Source of the DNA: Echinicola strongylocentroti
GTDB lineage: Bacteria > Bacteroidota > Bacteroidia > Cytophagales > Cyclobacteriaceae
Direction: 5' to 3'
NCBI RefSeq assembly: GCF_003260975.1
Contig: NZ_CP030041.1
Coordinates: forward strand, 3,457,001 to 3,521,000
Length of the DNA stretch: 64,000 nucleotides
This document shows, one piece after another, positions 1 through 8,522 of this stretch (position 1 is its first letter; every line of letters starts with the position of its first letter). Below the pieces are notes generated by a model. The model saw only the letters and a program-made list of their open reading frames with translations, did no database searches and was not told the origin of the DNA. The translations under genes were made by a program, and so were the position numbers.

Positions 1-9
1 GTTTTTCGG

Positions 10-151
10 TTCTATATTATCCTCCGCCAAAGGCAGGTTAGGCCGCAGCATGCGCGGTTGCTGACTACAAAACCTTTCCTATATAAGCCACCCGCCATAC
101 TGGCACAGACAGGCACAAGGGGGTATTTGACCTCCAGATCAACTAATCATT
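10..151. repeat. Diverged intergenic repeat, copy A
   Basis: The first 315 bases hold no gene that I can support. Bases 10-151 share blocks with 12739-12834: a TCTATAT start, a CCTC-GCCAAAGGC-GG-TTAGG core, TTGCT-AC, and a CAACTAATCATT end. The copies are clearly diverged, so this is an old dispersed repeat of unknown function. The rest of the stretch, up to the start at 316, is AT-rich and contains two CGTATAGA-type words near 168 and 225 that could be regulator sites, but nothing firm. Confidence 0.45.
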
Positions 152-315
152 TTCAATATACTTTAACCGTATAGAGGTTTTTGCACTGGTATTACAGAAA
201 AAATCAGCATTTTGTCATTTTAGACGTATAGATGTCACAAAGTAGACGCGTTTGCGACACTATCGAAACCAAGGAAATGCCACTAGTTTTGGGAAAAACA
301 AAATGTTATTAGGTT

Positions 316-936
316 ATGGAAGAAAACAGTATTTCATCAAAATTAAAAGGACTTAGGTCAAGTAAAGGGATTTCTCAGGAGTTGCTGGCAGAAGAGGCGG
401 GAGTAAGCTTGAGAACAGTCCAGCGCATAGAGAGCGGTACTTCAAAGCCAAGTGGATCCACCTGTCAGCGTTTGGCAGAGGCCTTAGGAATAAGTCCCGA
501 TGTATTTATCGATCCCAATCTCATAGAAAACACGGATTTTCTAAAAAAGATGAGCTTGTCTGCACTGTCATTTATCCTTTTTCCATTACTGGGGATTTTA
601 GTGCCATCTGTACTTTGGGTGCTTTACAAGGATAAAGTCAAAGGAATTGATGAGGTAGCACGTCCGCTCATTAATTTTCAAATTACCTGGACACTTTTGT
701 GTGTGTTGTTTCCTTTTCTGATAATGCCCCTGTTGTATGTAATGCTTGAGATAGCTTTGGGCGTGTTTGGCGTGTACGTTGATTTTCCTGTTATCAGTAG
801 GCTTTTTGAAGCTAAAGTGATATGGTTTTTAATGTATGTTTACAATGCTACGGTGATAGTCATCAATACATTTAGGATCCATGACAATAAGGCGACAAAG
901 TATTTCCCCACTGTGAAATTTATAAGAGCCAAGTAA
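316..936 (+). CDS. XRE-family regulator with C-terminal DUF4870 membrane domain
   Basis: A 206-residue protein with two parts. Residues about 8-62 form a Cro/C1-type helix-turn-helix (ISQELLAEEAGVSLRTVQRI is the typical core). The rest holds three hydrophobic segments (about 78-105, 122-150 and 163-186) matching the DUF4870/Tic20-like membrane domain. This fusion is common in Bacteroidota and predicts a membrane-anchored DNA-binding protein whose signal is unknown. It stands alone, with tspO following on the same strand about 150 bases downstream. The ATG at 316 is the first in frame and fits the HTH start. Confidence 0.85.
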   Translation: MEENSISSKLKGLRSSKGISQELLAEEAGVSLRTVQRIESGTSKPSGSTCQRLAEALGISPDVFIDPNLIENTDFLKKMSLSALSFILFPLLGILVPSVLWVLYKDKVKGIDEVARPLINFQITWTLLCVLFPFLIMPLLYVMLEIALGVFGVYVDFPVISRLFEAKVIWFLMYVYNATVIVINTFRIHDNKATKYFPTVKFIRAK

Positions 937-1084
937 TGACCCCTGCTGACTTATGAATGACGACTTTTAAGTCATACTCAGGTGAACAGGATCGGACAGG
1001 CAGCCTGGTGGCCAAACACCGAAAAATGCATTTGACCAAACAATTCTTTGATTTAGGTAGTTACACTTTAAAAGCGATTTTAAC

Positions 1085-1585
1085 ATGGATACCACAGGGA
1101 ATGTTTCAGGCAAAAAGATCAACTGGCTACATCTATTGCTATTTGTGGCCGCGGTGGTTTTGATGGGCAGTATTGCAGGAGTTGCCAACGCGGGAAATAT
1201 CACCACGTGGTACGCTGAGCTGGAGAAGCCCTCTTTCAATCCACCCAACAGCCTTTTTGGACCTGTGTGGACGGTGTTGTACGCATTGATGGGGCTAGGG
1301 CTGTACTTGATCTGGAATGCTCCGAAGTCTGAGAAGAGAAAGAGAGCCCTTCAGGTTTTTGTGGTGCAGTTTGTGTTAAATTTCTGCTGGAGCTTTATCT
1401 TCTTCTATTTTCATTTGATCGGGTGGGCCGCCGTTGAAATTGTCCTGCTGCTGGGCATGATCATTTGGATGATCGTGAGCTTCAAAGCTGTCAGCAAGTG
1501 GGCGGCGTATTTACAGTTTCCATACCTTCTTTGGGTAAGCTTTGCTACCTTGCTCAATATCAGCATTTGGTGGCTTAATTCTTGA
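1085..1585 (+). CDS. tspO: TspO/MBR family tryptophan-rich sensory protein
   Basis: A 166-residue membrane protein with five predicted transmembrane helices. Typical TspO signatures are visible: a W-Y-x-x-L-x-K-P-S-F-N-P-P-N loop after the first helix, F-G-P-V-W-T opening the second helix, and an N-F-C-W-S segment later. TspO proteins bind porphyrins and related hydrophobic ligands and have been linked to tetrapyrrole and stress physiology. The length matches the family (about 150-170). The next gene, on the same strand 64 bases on, is an SRPBCC protein. The pairing may be functional, but nothing in the sequence proves it. Confidence 0.9.
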   Translation: MDTTGNVSGKKINWLHLLLFVAAVVLMGSIAGVANAGNITTWYAELEKPSFNPPNSLFGPVWTVLYALMGLGLYLIWNAPKSEKRKRALQVFVVQFVLNFCWSFIFFYFHLIGWAAVEIVLLLGMIIWMIVSFKAVSKWAAYLQFPYLLWVSFATLLNISIWWLNS

Positions 1586-1649
1586 TCCTACAAGGGAGTT
1601 AATAAAACTTGCGAAGTTAAGAAGAGGGATAAATCAATAAACAGTTACC

Positions 1650-2117
1650 ATGGGACATTACCAGTTGTTTTCCGAACAAAAAATCCCCGCCAGCGTGGAG
1701 GAGGTATGGGATTTTATTGCTTCACCCCAAAACCTGAAGGAAATCACTCCCGACCACATGGGATTTGACATTACCTCCAAGCATCTCCCCGAAAAGATGC
1801 ATCCGGGGATGATCATCAGTTATAAGGTCAGCCCTATGCTGGGAATCAAAATGACCTGGGTGACGGAGATCACACAAGTGAAGGAAAGGGAATTTTTTGT
1901 GGATGAGCAGCGTATCGGGCCGTATGCGATGTGGCATCATCAGCACCATCTATTACCGATAGAAGGTGGGGTGATCATGAGAGACATCGTGACTTATCAG
2001 CCACCATTTGGCCCTTTGGGAGCTGTTGCCAATGCCGTTTTTATCCGGAAACAACTGGCTACCATTTTTGCCTACAGGTTTAAGGCCGTGGAGGAAAAAT
2101 TCGGAAAGTTTGGATGA
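1650..2117 (+). CDS. SRPBCC (START/Bet v 1-like) family protein
   Basis: A 155-residue soluble protein with the N-terminal strand and helix of the SRPBCC fold: E-Q-K-I-P-A-S-V-E-E-V-W-D-F-I near residues 9-23, then a S-P-x-N-L-x-x-I-T-P segment. The C-terminal half ends with the long amphipathic helix that closes the hydrophobic cavity. The subgroup resembles the ligand-binding SRPBCC proteins often mis-named cell-division inhibitors. No ligand can be predicted. The gene ends 8 bases from the end of the convergent mnmD, so the two 3' ends almost touch. Confidence 0.8.
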   Translation: MGHYQLFSEQKIPASVEEVWDFIASPQNLKEITPDHMGFDITSKHLPEKMHPGMIISYKVSPMLGIKMTWVTEITQVKEREFFVDEQRIGPYAMWHHQHHLLPIEGGVIMRDIVTYQPPFGPLGAVANAVFIRKQLATIFAYRFKAVEEKFGKFG

Positions 2118-2125
2118 GCCTTATC

Positions 2126-2818
2126 CTATAATTTTACACCGCGAACCATTTCCTTTTTGCCCGGAGGGCCAGGAAGTGTATCTACTTGAAGACCCGCTGC
2201 TGCGAGGTCTCTTTTTACTTGGCCTTTGGCACAATAGGTGACAAATACCGCCCCTGGGTTCATGGCGTCCACTACTTTTTGCAGCAAGTCTTTGGACCAC
2301 AGTTCGGGCTGCTTGCTTGGCGCAAAGGCATCAAAGAACACCACATCCGTAGGGTACAGCTGTACGTCTTCCAAGGTGGTTTTGTCCTTCTTCATATTGA
2401 AATATGGCGTGATGGCGCCGCCTTTATCCCAGTCTGCTTGATGAAGCTCATCAAAAGCCCCTTGGTAAAGACGAATATCTTGGTCGATATTCTTATAGTT
2501 GAGCTGGGTATAGACCTCTTCAGGAACAGGAAATGGCTCAATGGTGTGGTAAAGCAACGGAACCTTGTTCTGCTCCGCCCAGACGAGCGCCAGCCAAGCA
2601 TTCAGCCCCGTCCCAAAGCCAACCTCAAAGACCCGAATGGGTTTTTGGTGAGGGTGGTGGGTAAACCAATAATCCAAGCCATAAAGAAAAAACACGTGAA
2701 TGGATTCCCGATAAGCGCCATGAAAAGAGTGGTAGGTCTCATCAAGTTCGGGCACATAGAGTGAGTGGGAGCCGTCTTCCGTTTCGATCAGTTTGATGTC
2801 TCTGGCCATGTCAGTCAT
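2126..2818 (-). CDS. mnmD: tRNA (5-methylaminomethyl-2-thiouridine34) methyltransferase MnmD
   Basis: A 230-residue Rossmann methyltransferase. The SAM-binding loop is at residues 65-77 (EVGFGTGLNAWLA) and the family signature DAFAPSKQPELW is at 163-174. This matches the methyltransferase half of MnmC, found without the FAD-dependent oxidase half and therefore called MnmD. It would methylate aminomethyl-uridine at the wobble position of tRNA. It is co-transcribed with ispF: the ispF stop (2811-2813) lies inside its first codons, an 8 bp overlap. Confidence 0.87.
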   Translation of the reverse strand: MTDMARDIKLIETEDGSHSLYVPELDETYHSFHGAYRESIHVFFLYGLDYWFTHHPHQKPIRVFEVGFGTGLNAWLALVWAEQNKVPLLYHTIEPFPVPEEVYTQLNYKNIDQDIRLYQGAFDELHQADWDKGGAITPYFNMKKDKTTLEDVQLYPTDVVFFDAFAPSKQPELWSKDLLQKVVDAMNPGAVFVTYCAKGQVKRDLAAAGLQVDTLPGPPGKKEMVRGVKL

Positions 2819-3296
2819 TTTTATAGATTAGTGCTGTGCAATACGCAGAAACCCCATCTTGTTTGCCTACGAAACCAAGTTTCTCTGTCGTGGTGGCCTT
2901 GATGGAGATATCATCCTCTACGATGGCCATGACTTCAGCGAGGCAGTTTTTCATCCTATCGATGTGAGGATTTACTTTTGGGAGTTGCAGGCAGATGGTG
3001 GTGTCCAAGTTGCCGATTTCGTATCCTTTTGCACGGATCATTTTCATTACTTTGGCCAGTAGGATTTTACTGTCAATGCCTTTGTATTCAGGATCCTGGT
3101 CCGAAAAGTGATAACCAATGTCCCTTAAATTGGCAGCGCCCAGTAACGCATCGCAGATGACATGAATCAACACATCTGCGTCAGAATGTCCTACAGCGCC
3201 TTTACTGTGTGGAAGTTTTATTCCACCTAACCAAAAATCACAGCCCTTCCGAAGCTGGTGTACATCATAACCAAATCCAATTCTAAATTTATTCAT
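2811..3296 (-). CDS. ispF: 2-C-methyl-D-erythritol 2,4-cyclodiphosphate synthase IspF
   Basis: I place the start at the ATG at 3296 (MNKFRIGFGYDVHQL), giving 161 residues, the usual IspF length. An upstream in-frame codon would add 24 unconserved residues. Metal ligands Asp11 and His13 (DVH) and His45 (in HSDADVLIH) are present, as is the C-terminal A-T-T-T-E-K-L-G-F-V-G segment. The enzyme makes the cyclic diphosphate intermediate of the non-mevalonate isoprenoid pathway. It overlaps mnmD by 8 bp, so translation is probably coupled. Confidence 0.95.
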   Translation of the reverse strand: MNKFRIGFGYDVHQLRKGCDFWLGGIKLPHSKGAVGHSDADVLIHVICDALLGAANLRDIGYHFSDQDPEYKGIDSKILLAKVMKMIRAKGYEIGNLDTTICLQLPKVNPHIDRMKNCLAEVMAIVEDDISIKATTTEKLGFVGKQDGVSAYCTALIYKND

Positions 3297-3429
3297 GGGG
3301 TGAAGATAATGGATTTTGCCCAAATTTTTGAAATAACGCGTGTGGGAAGTAGGGAAATTGCTTTTCAACTATTTGTGAAGTGATGTCAGCTTGGGTGAGA
3401 GGAATGCTTTTGGATACTTTCCCTATTGT

Positions 3430-3488
3430 ACCCTCCTATGTGCCTAATGTGGTTGCCAAATAAGTTAGCTACTATACGTTACTTTTTC
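3430..3488 (-). repeat. Short dispersed repeat (partner near 37818-37885)
   Basis: Read on the minus strand, this stretch matches 37818-37885 of the plus strand. Two blocks are identical, AGCTAACTTATTT and AACCACATTAGGCACATA, and the sequence around them (GAAAAAGTAA, then a GGAGGG/GGGGGG run) is similar. It lies between the 3' end of the M16 peptidase gene and the ispF start. No coding capacity is seen. Confidence 0.55.
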
Positions 3489-3543
3489 CGATGTCGTGGA
3501 GTCTGGGTTTAACTGGGATATTATACCGCTTACTTGATCATGC

Positions 3544-4785
3544 CTACTGTTTGTTGCTTTTATAATACAGCACAGAAGCATTGGATTCTTTGATAGTGGT
3601 GCGTGCCATTTCGGAAATTTGGTCAGCAGAGATGGCCGTTTTACGATCATATTCCATTTGATAAATATCCGGTGATCCCAGTTGTGTGTAATAGGCCAAT
3701 GTCATTGCCCTGTTGATCAGCTGTATGGATTCATAGGTTTTCATGGCTTCCGCCTGGTTTTTGACCTTGTCGAGGGTTTCTTGGGAAATGGTGCTTTCGA
3801 GAAACTCCTGAAGTGTTTCGTCCAATGCTTTTTCAGCCTCTTCAGCAGATTTTCCTTTTTCCATTTTACCAGAAAAAACCATCAGTCCCGGGTCTACAGA
3901 GCCTAAGATGTAGGCATTGCAAGAAGCGAAAATATTGGTGTTTTTAACCAATCTTTGTTCTAGCAAAGAGGACCTCCCAAAACCCAAGATGTCCGTCACC
4001 AAATCGCATTCCAAATACCCCTTTCCCATTCTTGCGGGCATATGGTAGGCCTTGTAGAAGGCATCCGTAGGCACATCGGCGAAGTGATGGAGGGCACGTT
4101 TTTTGTCTTGAACAGGTTCTTGGGCGATGGCTGATTGTGGCTTTTTAGCGGCAGGAATAGGGCCGAACCATTTCTTCACCATTGCGAGCACCTCTTCGGT
4201 ATCGACATCACCTGCAACGACCAAGATGGCGTTGTTGGGAGCATAGTGGTATTGGTAAAAAGCCCGGATATCATCTTCACAAAATCCTTCAATATCATGC
4301 ACGTCCTTGCCGATGGTCGGCCATTGGTAAGGATGGGTTTCATAGCAAAGTCCCCTCATCAAGTGCATGGTATCACCGTATGGCTGATTTAGGTAGCGCT
4401 GCTTAAACTCTTCAATGACGACCTTTCGCTGTGTTTCGATGGTCTTTTTGCTCAGGTTTAACTGAAACATCCGGTCAGACTCTAGCCAAAAGGCCGTTTC
4501 GATATTCGTAGCAGGGAGCGTGATATAATAATTGGTGATATCGGTGTTGGTGAAGGCATTACATTCTCCTCCCACCCGCTCCAAAGCACTGTCAAAGCTG
4601 GAGACATTCTTGGACCCTCCAAACATCAAGTGCTCAAAATAGTGGGCAAGGCCTGTTTTACCTGATATTTCATTTCTCGAGCCAACTTTATATATAATAT
4701 TGGTCACGGCCATTTTAGTACTGTGATCTGGATGGATCACCACACGAAGGCCATTGTCTAACACGTATTGCTCGTAATTGATCAT
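3544..4785 (-). CDS. M16 family (pitrilysin/insulinase-like) zinc peptidase
   Basis: A 413-residue protein of the short M16 type. The inverted zinc motif HxxEH is at residues 48-52 (HYFEH) and a downstream V-I-E-E-F segment supplies the probable third ligand. The conserved Y-G-D-T-M and Y-H-Y-A-P-N-N-A-x-L-V-V-A-G-D-V signatures follow. The length is that of a single active half, usually a dimer or paired with an inactive subunit. No signal peptide is seen, so it is probably cytoplasmic or processed differently from the exported Bacteroidota M16 enzymes. No inactive partner gene adjoins it. Confidence 0.88.
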   Translation of the reverse strand: MINYEQYVLDNGLRVVIHPDHSTKMAVTNIIYKVGSRNEISGKTGLAHYFEHLMFGGSKNVSSFDSALERVGGECNAFTNTDITNYYITLPATNIETAFWLESDRMFQLNLSKKTIETQRKVVIEEFKQRYLNQPYGDTMHLMRGLCYETHPYQWPTIGKDVHDIEGFCEDDIRAFYQYHYAPNNAILVVAGDVDTEEVLAMVKKWFGPIPAAKKPQSAIAQEPVQDKKRALHHFADVPTDAFYKAYHMPARMGKGYLECDLVTDILGFGRSSLLEQRLVKNTNIFASCNAYILGSVDPGLMVFSGKMEKGKSAEEAEKALDETLQEFLESTISQETLDKVKNQAEAMKTYESIQLINRAMTLAYYTQLGSPDIYQMEYDRKTAISADQISEMARTTIKESNASVLYYKSNKQ

Positions 4786-5043
4786 CGATTTGAATTGCTG
4801 ATTTTCAAAAAATCTACGACCTAAAAGGCCGATTAGACTGGGCTTTGAAAATACTTGTATATGAATTTCTATAAGTAGTAAAACAACCGTTGGTTAGGCG
4901 GTATAACAGTTCGCAACAACAAATCTAATAAATTCCTTGAACTTTAGTGTCCTAACTTCTTAAATCAGTAGGGCAATTGCACTTGTCAAGCCTAAAGAAC
5001 GGCCGAGTTCTGTAAACACGGCCAACGTTCTCAGGTACATGTC

Positions 5044-5069
5044 AAATAAAAAAGGGGCTCTTCGCTCCG
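5044..5069 (-). terminator. Probable intrinsic terminator of the HMA gene
   Basis: On the minus strand a short GC stem (GGAGC, loop GAAGA, GCCCC with one wobble) is followed by TTTTTTATTT. It lies about 50 bases downstream of the HMA-domain gene. The remaining 4786-5118 gap contains no gene that I can support; an imperfect inverted repeat (GAACGGCCG / CGGCCAACGTTC) sits near 4999-5034. Confidence 0.5.
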
Positions 5070-5118
5070 ATAAACTGGAAAATCACCTTACCTAATTGGT
5101 GTTGATTTCTTACTGAGC

Positions 5119-5319
5119 TTATCCAATCGCTTCTCCTGAGAAGCCTGCCGCTTCCAAAGCCGCTTTTACGTCTTCTACCGTGGCATCACCGGTTAAGGTC
5201 AATTTTTTCTCTGGATCATCGAGATCGACATTCCATTCACTGTTGGGAAGGGCATCCAGCTTTGGGCTGACGGCTTCGATGCATCCAGCGCATTTGATAT
5301 TGGTTTTTAGCTTGATCAT
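5119..5319 (-). CDS. Heavy-metal-associated (HMA) domain protein, CopZ-like
   Basis: A 66-residue single-domain protein with the metal-binding CxxC at Cys10/Cys13 (K-C-A-G-C) and the betaalphabeta-betaalphabeta pattern of HMA chaperones. It lies upstream of copA's 3' end on the same strand, and the pair probably handles Cu(I): a soluble shuttle plus an export pump. Between them is 789 bp of non-coding DNA containing two nested repeat elements, the nearer beginning only 34 bases before this start codon. Any original promoter or operon link with copA has therefore been disrupted or replaced. Confidence 0.82.
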   Translation of the reverse strand: MIKLKTNIKCAGCIEAVSPKLDALPNSEWNVDLDDPEKKLTLTGDATVEDVKAALEAAGFSGEAIG

Positions 5320-5352
5320 GGTTTTGTTGTTTAAGGTTTGAAAGTTGTAATG

Positions 5353-5970
5353 TTTAACCCGGTTTCAATGCCGTTTAGTTAGTATGTACCCGGAAATATT
5401 GGTTCTATTGTTTTTCTGCTAAATTCCAAGATGGTTTTCATCTCTTTACCTTTGTCACTTTTTTGCTTCAGGTCAAAAAAGTAACCAAAAAACCCCGCCG
5501 CTGTGCATCTATTGGCCTAAAATTAAAATCTTCCCTCATGCAGGCAAACTCCTCCTTTTCTAGCAGCCAACATTCTTTTTGGTTAGTATTTCGTCAAACA
5601 AGCCTGCCTTCTTGCCCTCCCGCTTTTTAATTTCTTAACGCCCAATACCTGCAAGGCGGATCCATTTTGTACATATTTTAAAAGGCCATGGATTAAAATC
5701 ATAACGCTCTCAATGGACGATCCGTATTGGAAAATCTTCTTAACTAAACGGCATTGAACCCGGTTTATGCATTAGGAATCGTCATCGCCTGTCCCGATAG
5801 CTATCGGGAAGGTTTGAAACTGCAAGAAAATCAGACTGTTTGGTGATTGAGGCATAGCGCGGCTATGGTGAAATCGAAAACAGCAGCGAAGCAACTGATT
5901 TTGAAGCAGTTTCAGACCGCAATACCTGTGCGCCGTGGCGTAGGTAGGCTAATGCATATTCCGGGTTTAA
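5353..5970. repeat. Hairpin repeat family copy 1 (interrupted by a 391 bp insertion)
   Basis: Ends TTTAACCCGG and CCGGGTTTAA mark the same repeat family as 27841-28016 and 54411-54604. Removing the insertion and one target duplication (401 bp) restores a 217 bp copy. The right part keeps a long hairpin: GAAACTGC/GCAGTTTC, AAAATCAG/CTGATTTT, TGTTT/AAACA, GATT/AATC and CATAGC/GCTATG. A perfect palindrome, TCCCGATAGCTATCGGGA, lies near 5791-5808. No protein is encoded. Confidence 0.8.
5366..5756. mobile_element. 391 bp MITE-like element with 16 bp TIRs and 10 bp target duplication
   Basis: Perfect terminal inverted repeats CAATGCCGTTTAGTTA (5366-5381) and its complement (5741-5756) bound 391 bp with no usable reading frame. 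AACCCGGTTT flanks it directly at 5356-5365 and 5757-5766, a 10 bp target-site duplication. The target is the left end of hairpin repeat copy 1. It is therefore a non-autonomous insertion, presumably mobilised by a transposase elsewhere in the genome. A 10 bp duplication would fit IS4-like enzymes, but that assignment is inference. Confidence 0.85.
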
Positions 5971-6108
5971 TAAGGTCAAGAAACTGTAGAATCGTCTAAC
6001 TGAAGGATTGTTTGAGGGGGAAATCCGATTTCGGATTCGAGGTTCTACGATTCGACAATCACACAATTCTACAGCATCGATTTACAATGGGCATCCAGCA
6101 TCCAAGTT

Positions 6109-8301
6109 TCATCCCTTTTTCAGGCGAAGGCTGTTGGTGACGACAGAGACAGAGCTCAGTGCCATGGCAGCGCCAGCGATCATGGGATTTAGCAGAAAGC
6201 CAAATGCCGGGTACAGTACCCCTGCTGCAATAGGTATGCCGATAGCATTGTAGATAAAGGCCCAAAAGAGGTTTTGACGAATCGTTTTGATGGTTCTTTT
6301 GGTGAGCCGGAGCATCTCGGGAACTTGCCTAAGGTCACCGTGCATCAAGGTCACTTTGGCGACGTCCATGGCGATGTCTGTTCCTTTGCCCATGGCAATG
6401 CTGAGGTCGGCAATGGCGAGTGCCTCGCTGTCATTGATGCCGTCTCCGATCATGGCTACCTGGTGTCCAGCGGCTTGCAAAGCACGGATATAATCGGCTT
6501 TTTCTGATGGGAGCAAGCCTGCTTTATAGTGTTTGATATGGACCGATTTGGCAATGATGGCAGCTGTCTTTTCTTGGTCTCCGGTAAGCATATGCACATC
6601 CAGTCCCATTTCTTGGAGCTCAGAGACGGCGGCTTCCGAGCCAGGTTTGAGTTGGTCGGTAATGCGGATGACGGCAATGAGCTTGTCTCCTTTTGCCATG
6701 TGGATGACTATTTCCCCATTGGCAAGGCCGTTTTCTTCGGCTTCCGTGAGGGTGGGGTCGGGCTTATATCCATTTTGGAGCAACCAGCTTTTTTTACCGA
6801 TTGCATAAGCAATTCCTCCAGCTATAGCCGTCACGCCATTGCCAGTATGGGACTGGAATTGGTCGATAGCGGCTTTGTCAGCTTCTTTTAAGTATTGGGT
6901 TACGGCCAGTGCCAGCGGGTGTTCGCTTTTGGCTTCCATGGCCAAGAGCACTTCCTGTTCCTTTTGTGGCTGGGTAATGTCAGGGCTGAATTGAAGTGCT
7001 TTTACTTCCGGTTTGCCGGAGGTGATGGTGCCGGTTTTGTCCAAGATGATGGTGTCCACGGCTTGACCTGCTTGGAGGCTCTCGGCATCCTTGATGAGCA
7101 TTCCCAGAGAGGCTCCTTTGCCAATACCGGCCATGATGGCTGTGGGCGTGGCCAGGCCAAGGGCACAAGGGCAGGCAATCACCAATACGGTGATAAATGC
7201 CAGCATCCCATGTAACCAAGGGTTTTCGGCTCCGCTAAATCCCCAAACTACAAGCGAAAGCAGTGCGATGGCAATGACCACTGGCACAAATACCGCCGTG
7301 ATTTTATCCACCAGTCCCTGTACAGGGGCTTTGGAGCCTTGGGCTTCTTTGATCTTTTGGATGATTTGCGAAAGAACCGTCTCGTGACCTGCCTGCTCCA
7401 CTGTAAAGACAAAACTGCCTTGTTGGTTGATCGTGCCTGCAAATACCTTTGAATCCTGCTTTTTTTCTGCAGGAAGGGGTTCTCCTGTAAGCATACTTTC
7501 ATCCACGAAGCTATTGCCGTCCGTAATCTTTCCGTCCAATGGGATTTTTTGGCCAGGTTTGACCAAGACCATTTCCCCTGGAACTACTTCGCTGGTCTTC
7601 TTGGTCTGCTCTTGACCACTGGCAATAATGGTGACTTCACTGGGTTGGAGGCCCATTAGTTTTTTGAGGGCTTCGGTGGTGCCTGCTTTGGCTCCTGACT
7701 CCAGCATCCTGCCCAACAGGATCAGGAAGATAATAACTCCCGCCGCTTCAAAGTACACATGTGGTTCGATTCCCCTTTGCGCCAGCCATTCCGGCAGGAA
7801 CGTGTTGAACGTGCTGTAAAGATAGGCCACGCCAGTACTGATGGCGACCAAGGTGTCCATATTGGCAGCGCCGTGTTTGGCTTGGCGAAGCGCATTGGTA
7901 AAAAACTGCCTGCCAAATACGAAGAGCACGGGAGTGGTCAACAGCCACATGATCATATTGGCATAGGGGATGGTAGAGAGAAACATACCAATCACGAATA
8001 CAGGGACGACTAGCACTCCTGCTGCAAAGGTGTTTTTTCGGAGTTGTTGGTATGCGTTCCGTTGGAGGGCTTCTGGGTCTTCTTCGTCCTGCTGAATAAG
8101 GAGGTCATAGCCAGCATCCCGCACAGATTGCTGGAGGAGGCTTGGGTCGGTGTTTTCCTCTAGTTCAAGCAGTGCGGTATGATTGGCAAAATTGACACTG
8201 GCTTTTTTTACGCCTTGTTGCTTGTTTAGGGTCTTTTCTACGGTATTGGCGCAGCCTGCACAAGTCATGCCGGTCACAGGCCATTCTATTTTATTGCTCA
8301 T
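6109..8301 (-). CDS. copA: Copper-translocating P1B-type ATPase CopA
   Basis: A 730-residue P-type ATPase. The N-terminal HMA domain has CxxC at 14-17 (MTCAGC). The membrane core contains the Cu(I) CPC motif at 377-379, the actuator TGE is at 272-274, and the phosphorylated Asp421 is in DKTGT. SEHPLA and GDGINDSEAL complete the nucleotide and hinge motifs. The last helices carry the YN and MxxSS residues typical of Cu(I) pumps. It exports cytoplasmic copper. One HMA domain and this length are typical. Divergent bshC starts 221 bases upstream. Confidence 0.96.
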   Translation of the reverse strand: MSNKIEWPVTGMTCAGCANTVEKTLNKQQGVKKASVNFANHTALLELEENTDPSLLQQSVRDAGYDLLIQQDEEDPEALQRNAYQQLRKNTFAAGVLVVPVFVIGMFLSTIPYANMIMWLLTTPVLFVFGRQFFTNALRQAKHGAANMDTLVAISTGVAYLYSTFNTFLPEWLAQRGIEPHVYFEAAGVIIFLILLGRMLESGAKAGTTEALKKLMGLQPSEVTIIASGQEQTKKTSEVVPGEMVLVKPGQKIPLDGKITDGNSFVDESMLTGEPLPAEKKQDSKVFAGTINQQGSFVFTVEQAGHETVLSQIIQKIKEAQGSKAPVQGLVDKITAVFVPVVIAIALLSLVVWGFSGAENPWLHGMLAFITVLVIACPCALGLATPTAIMAGIGKGASLGMLIKDAESLQAGQAVDTIILDKTGTITSGKPEVKALQFSPDITQPQKEQEVLLAMEAKSEHPLALAVTQYLKEADKAAIDQFQSHTGNGVTAIAGGIAYAIGKKSWLLQNGYKPDPTLTEAEENGLANGEIVIHMAKGDKLIAVIRITDQLKPGSEAAVSELQEMGLDVHMLTGDQEKTAAIIAKSVHIKHYKAGLLPSEKADYIRALQAAGHQVAMIGDGINDSEALAIADLSIAMGKGTDIAMDVAKVTLMHGDLRQVPEMLRLTKRTIKTIRQNLFWAFIYNAIGIPIAAGVLYPAFGFLLNPMIAGAAMALSSVSVVTNSLRLKKG

Positions 8302-8357
8302 ATTTCGTGTTGTTCTAAATGGATCATTTACCCATGTGGTAGTAAATTCTACTGATA

Positions 8358-8365
8358 CAAATTTA
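8358..8365 (-). promoter_or_regulatory. Candidate -7 element (TAnnTTTG) for copA
   Basis: The minus strand reads TAAATTTG 57 bases upstream of the copA start, matching the Bacteroidota -7 consensus TAnnTTTG. No clear TTG at the -33 spacing was found, so this is a moderate call. Confidence 0.4.
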
Positions 8366-8457
8366 CAAGAGTAGGAATAGGATGGATTACATAATTTTTG
8401 ATCAAATTAAACTGAGGGTACAGGATTCCGGTTTTCAAGAAAAAAATCCCGAACTTT

Positions 8458-8496
8458 AAGGGGCTTATATCAGTTAAACCACCTAAAGCCCTTTTT
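8458..8496 (+). promoter_or_regulatory. Terminator-like hairpin in the bshC leader
   Basis: AAGGGGCTTA (8458-8467) can pair with TAAAGCCCTTTTT (8484-8496), leaving a U-rich tail on the plus strand 26 bases before bshC. No upstream plus-strand gene needs a terminator here because copA is divergent. It could be a leader attenuator of bshC or a relic. Confidence 0.35.
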
Positions 8497-8522
8497 CAGC
8501 GCATCAAAAACCTTCAAAATTT

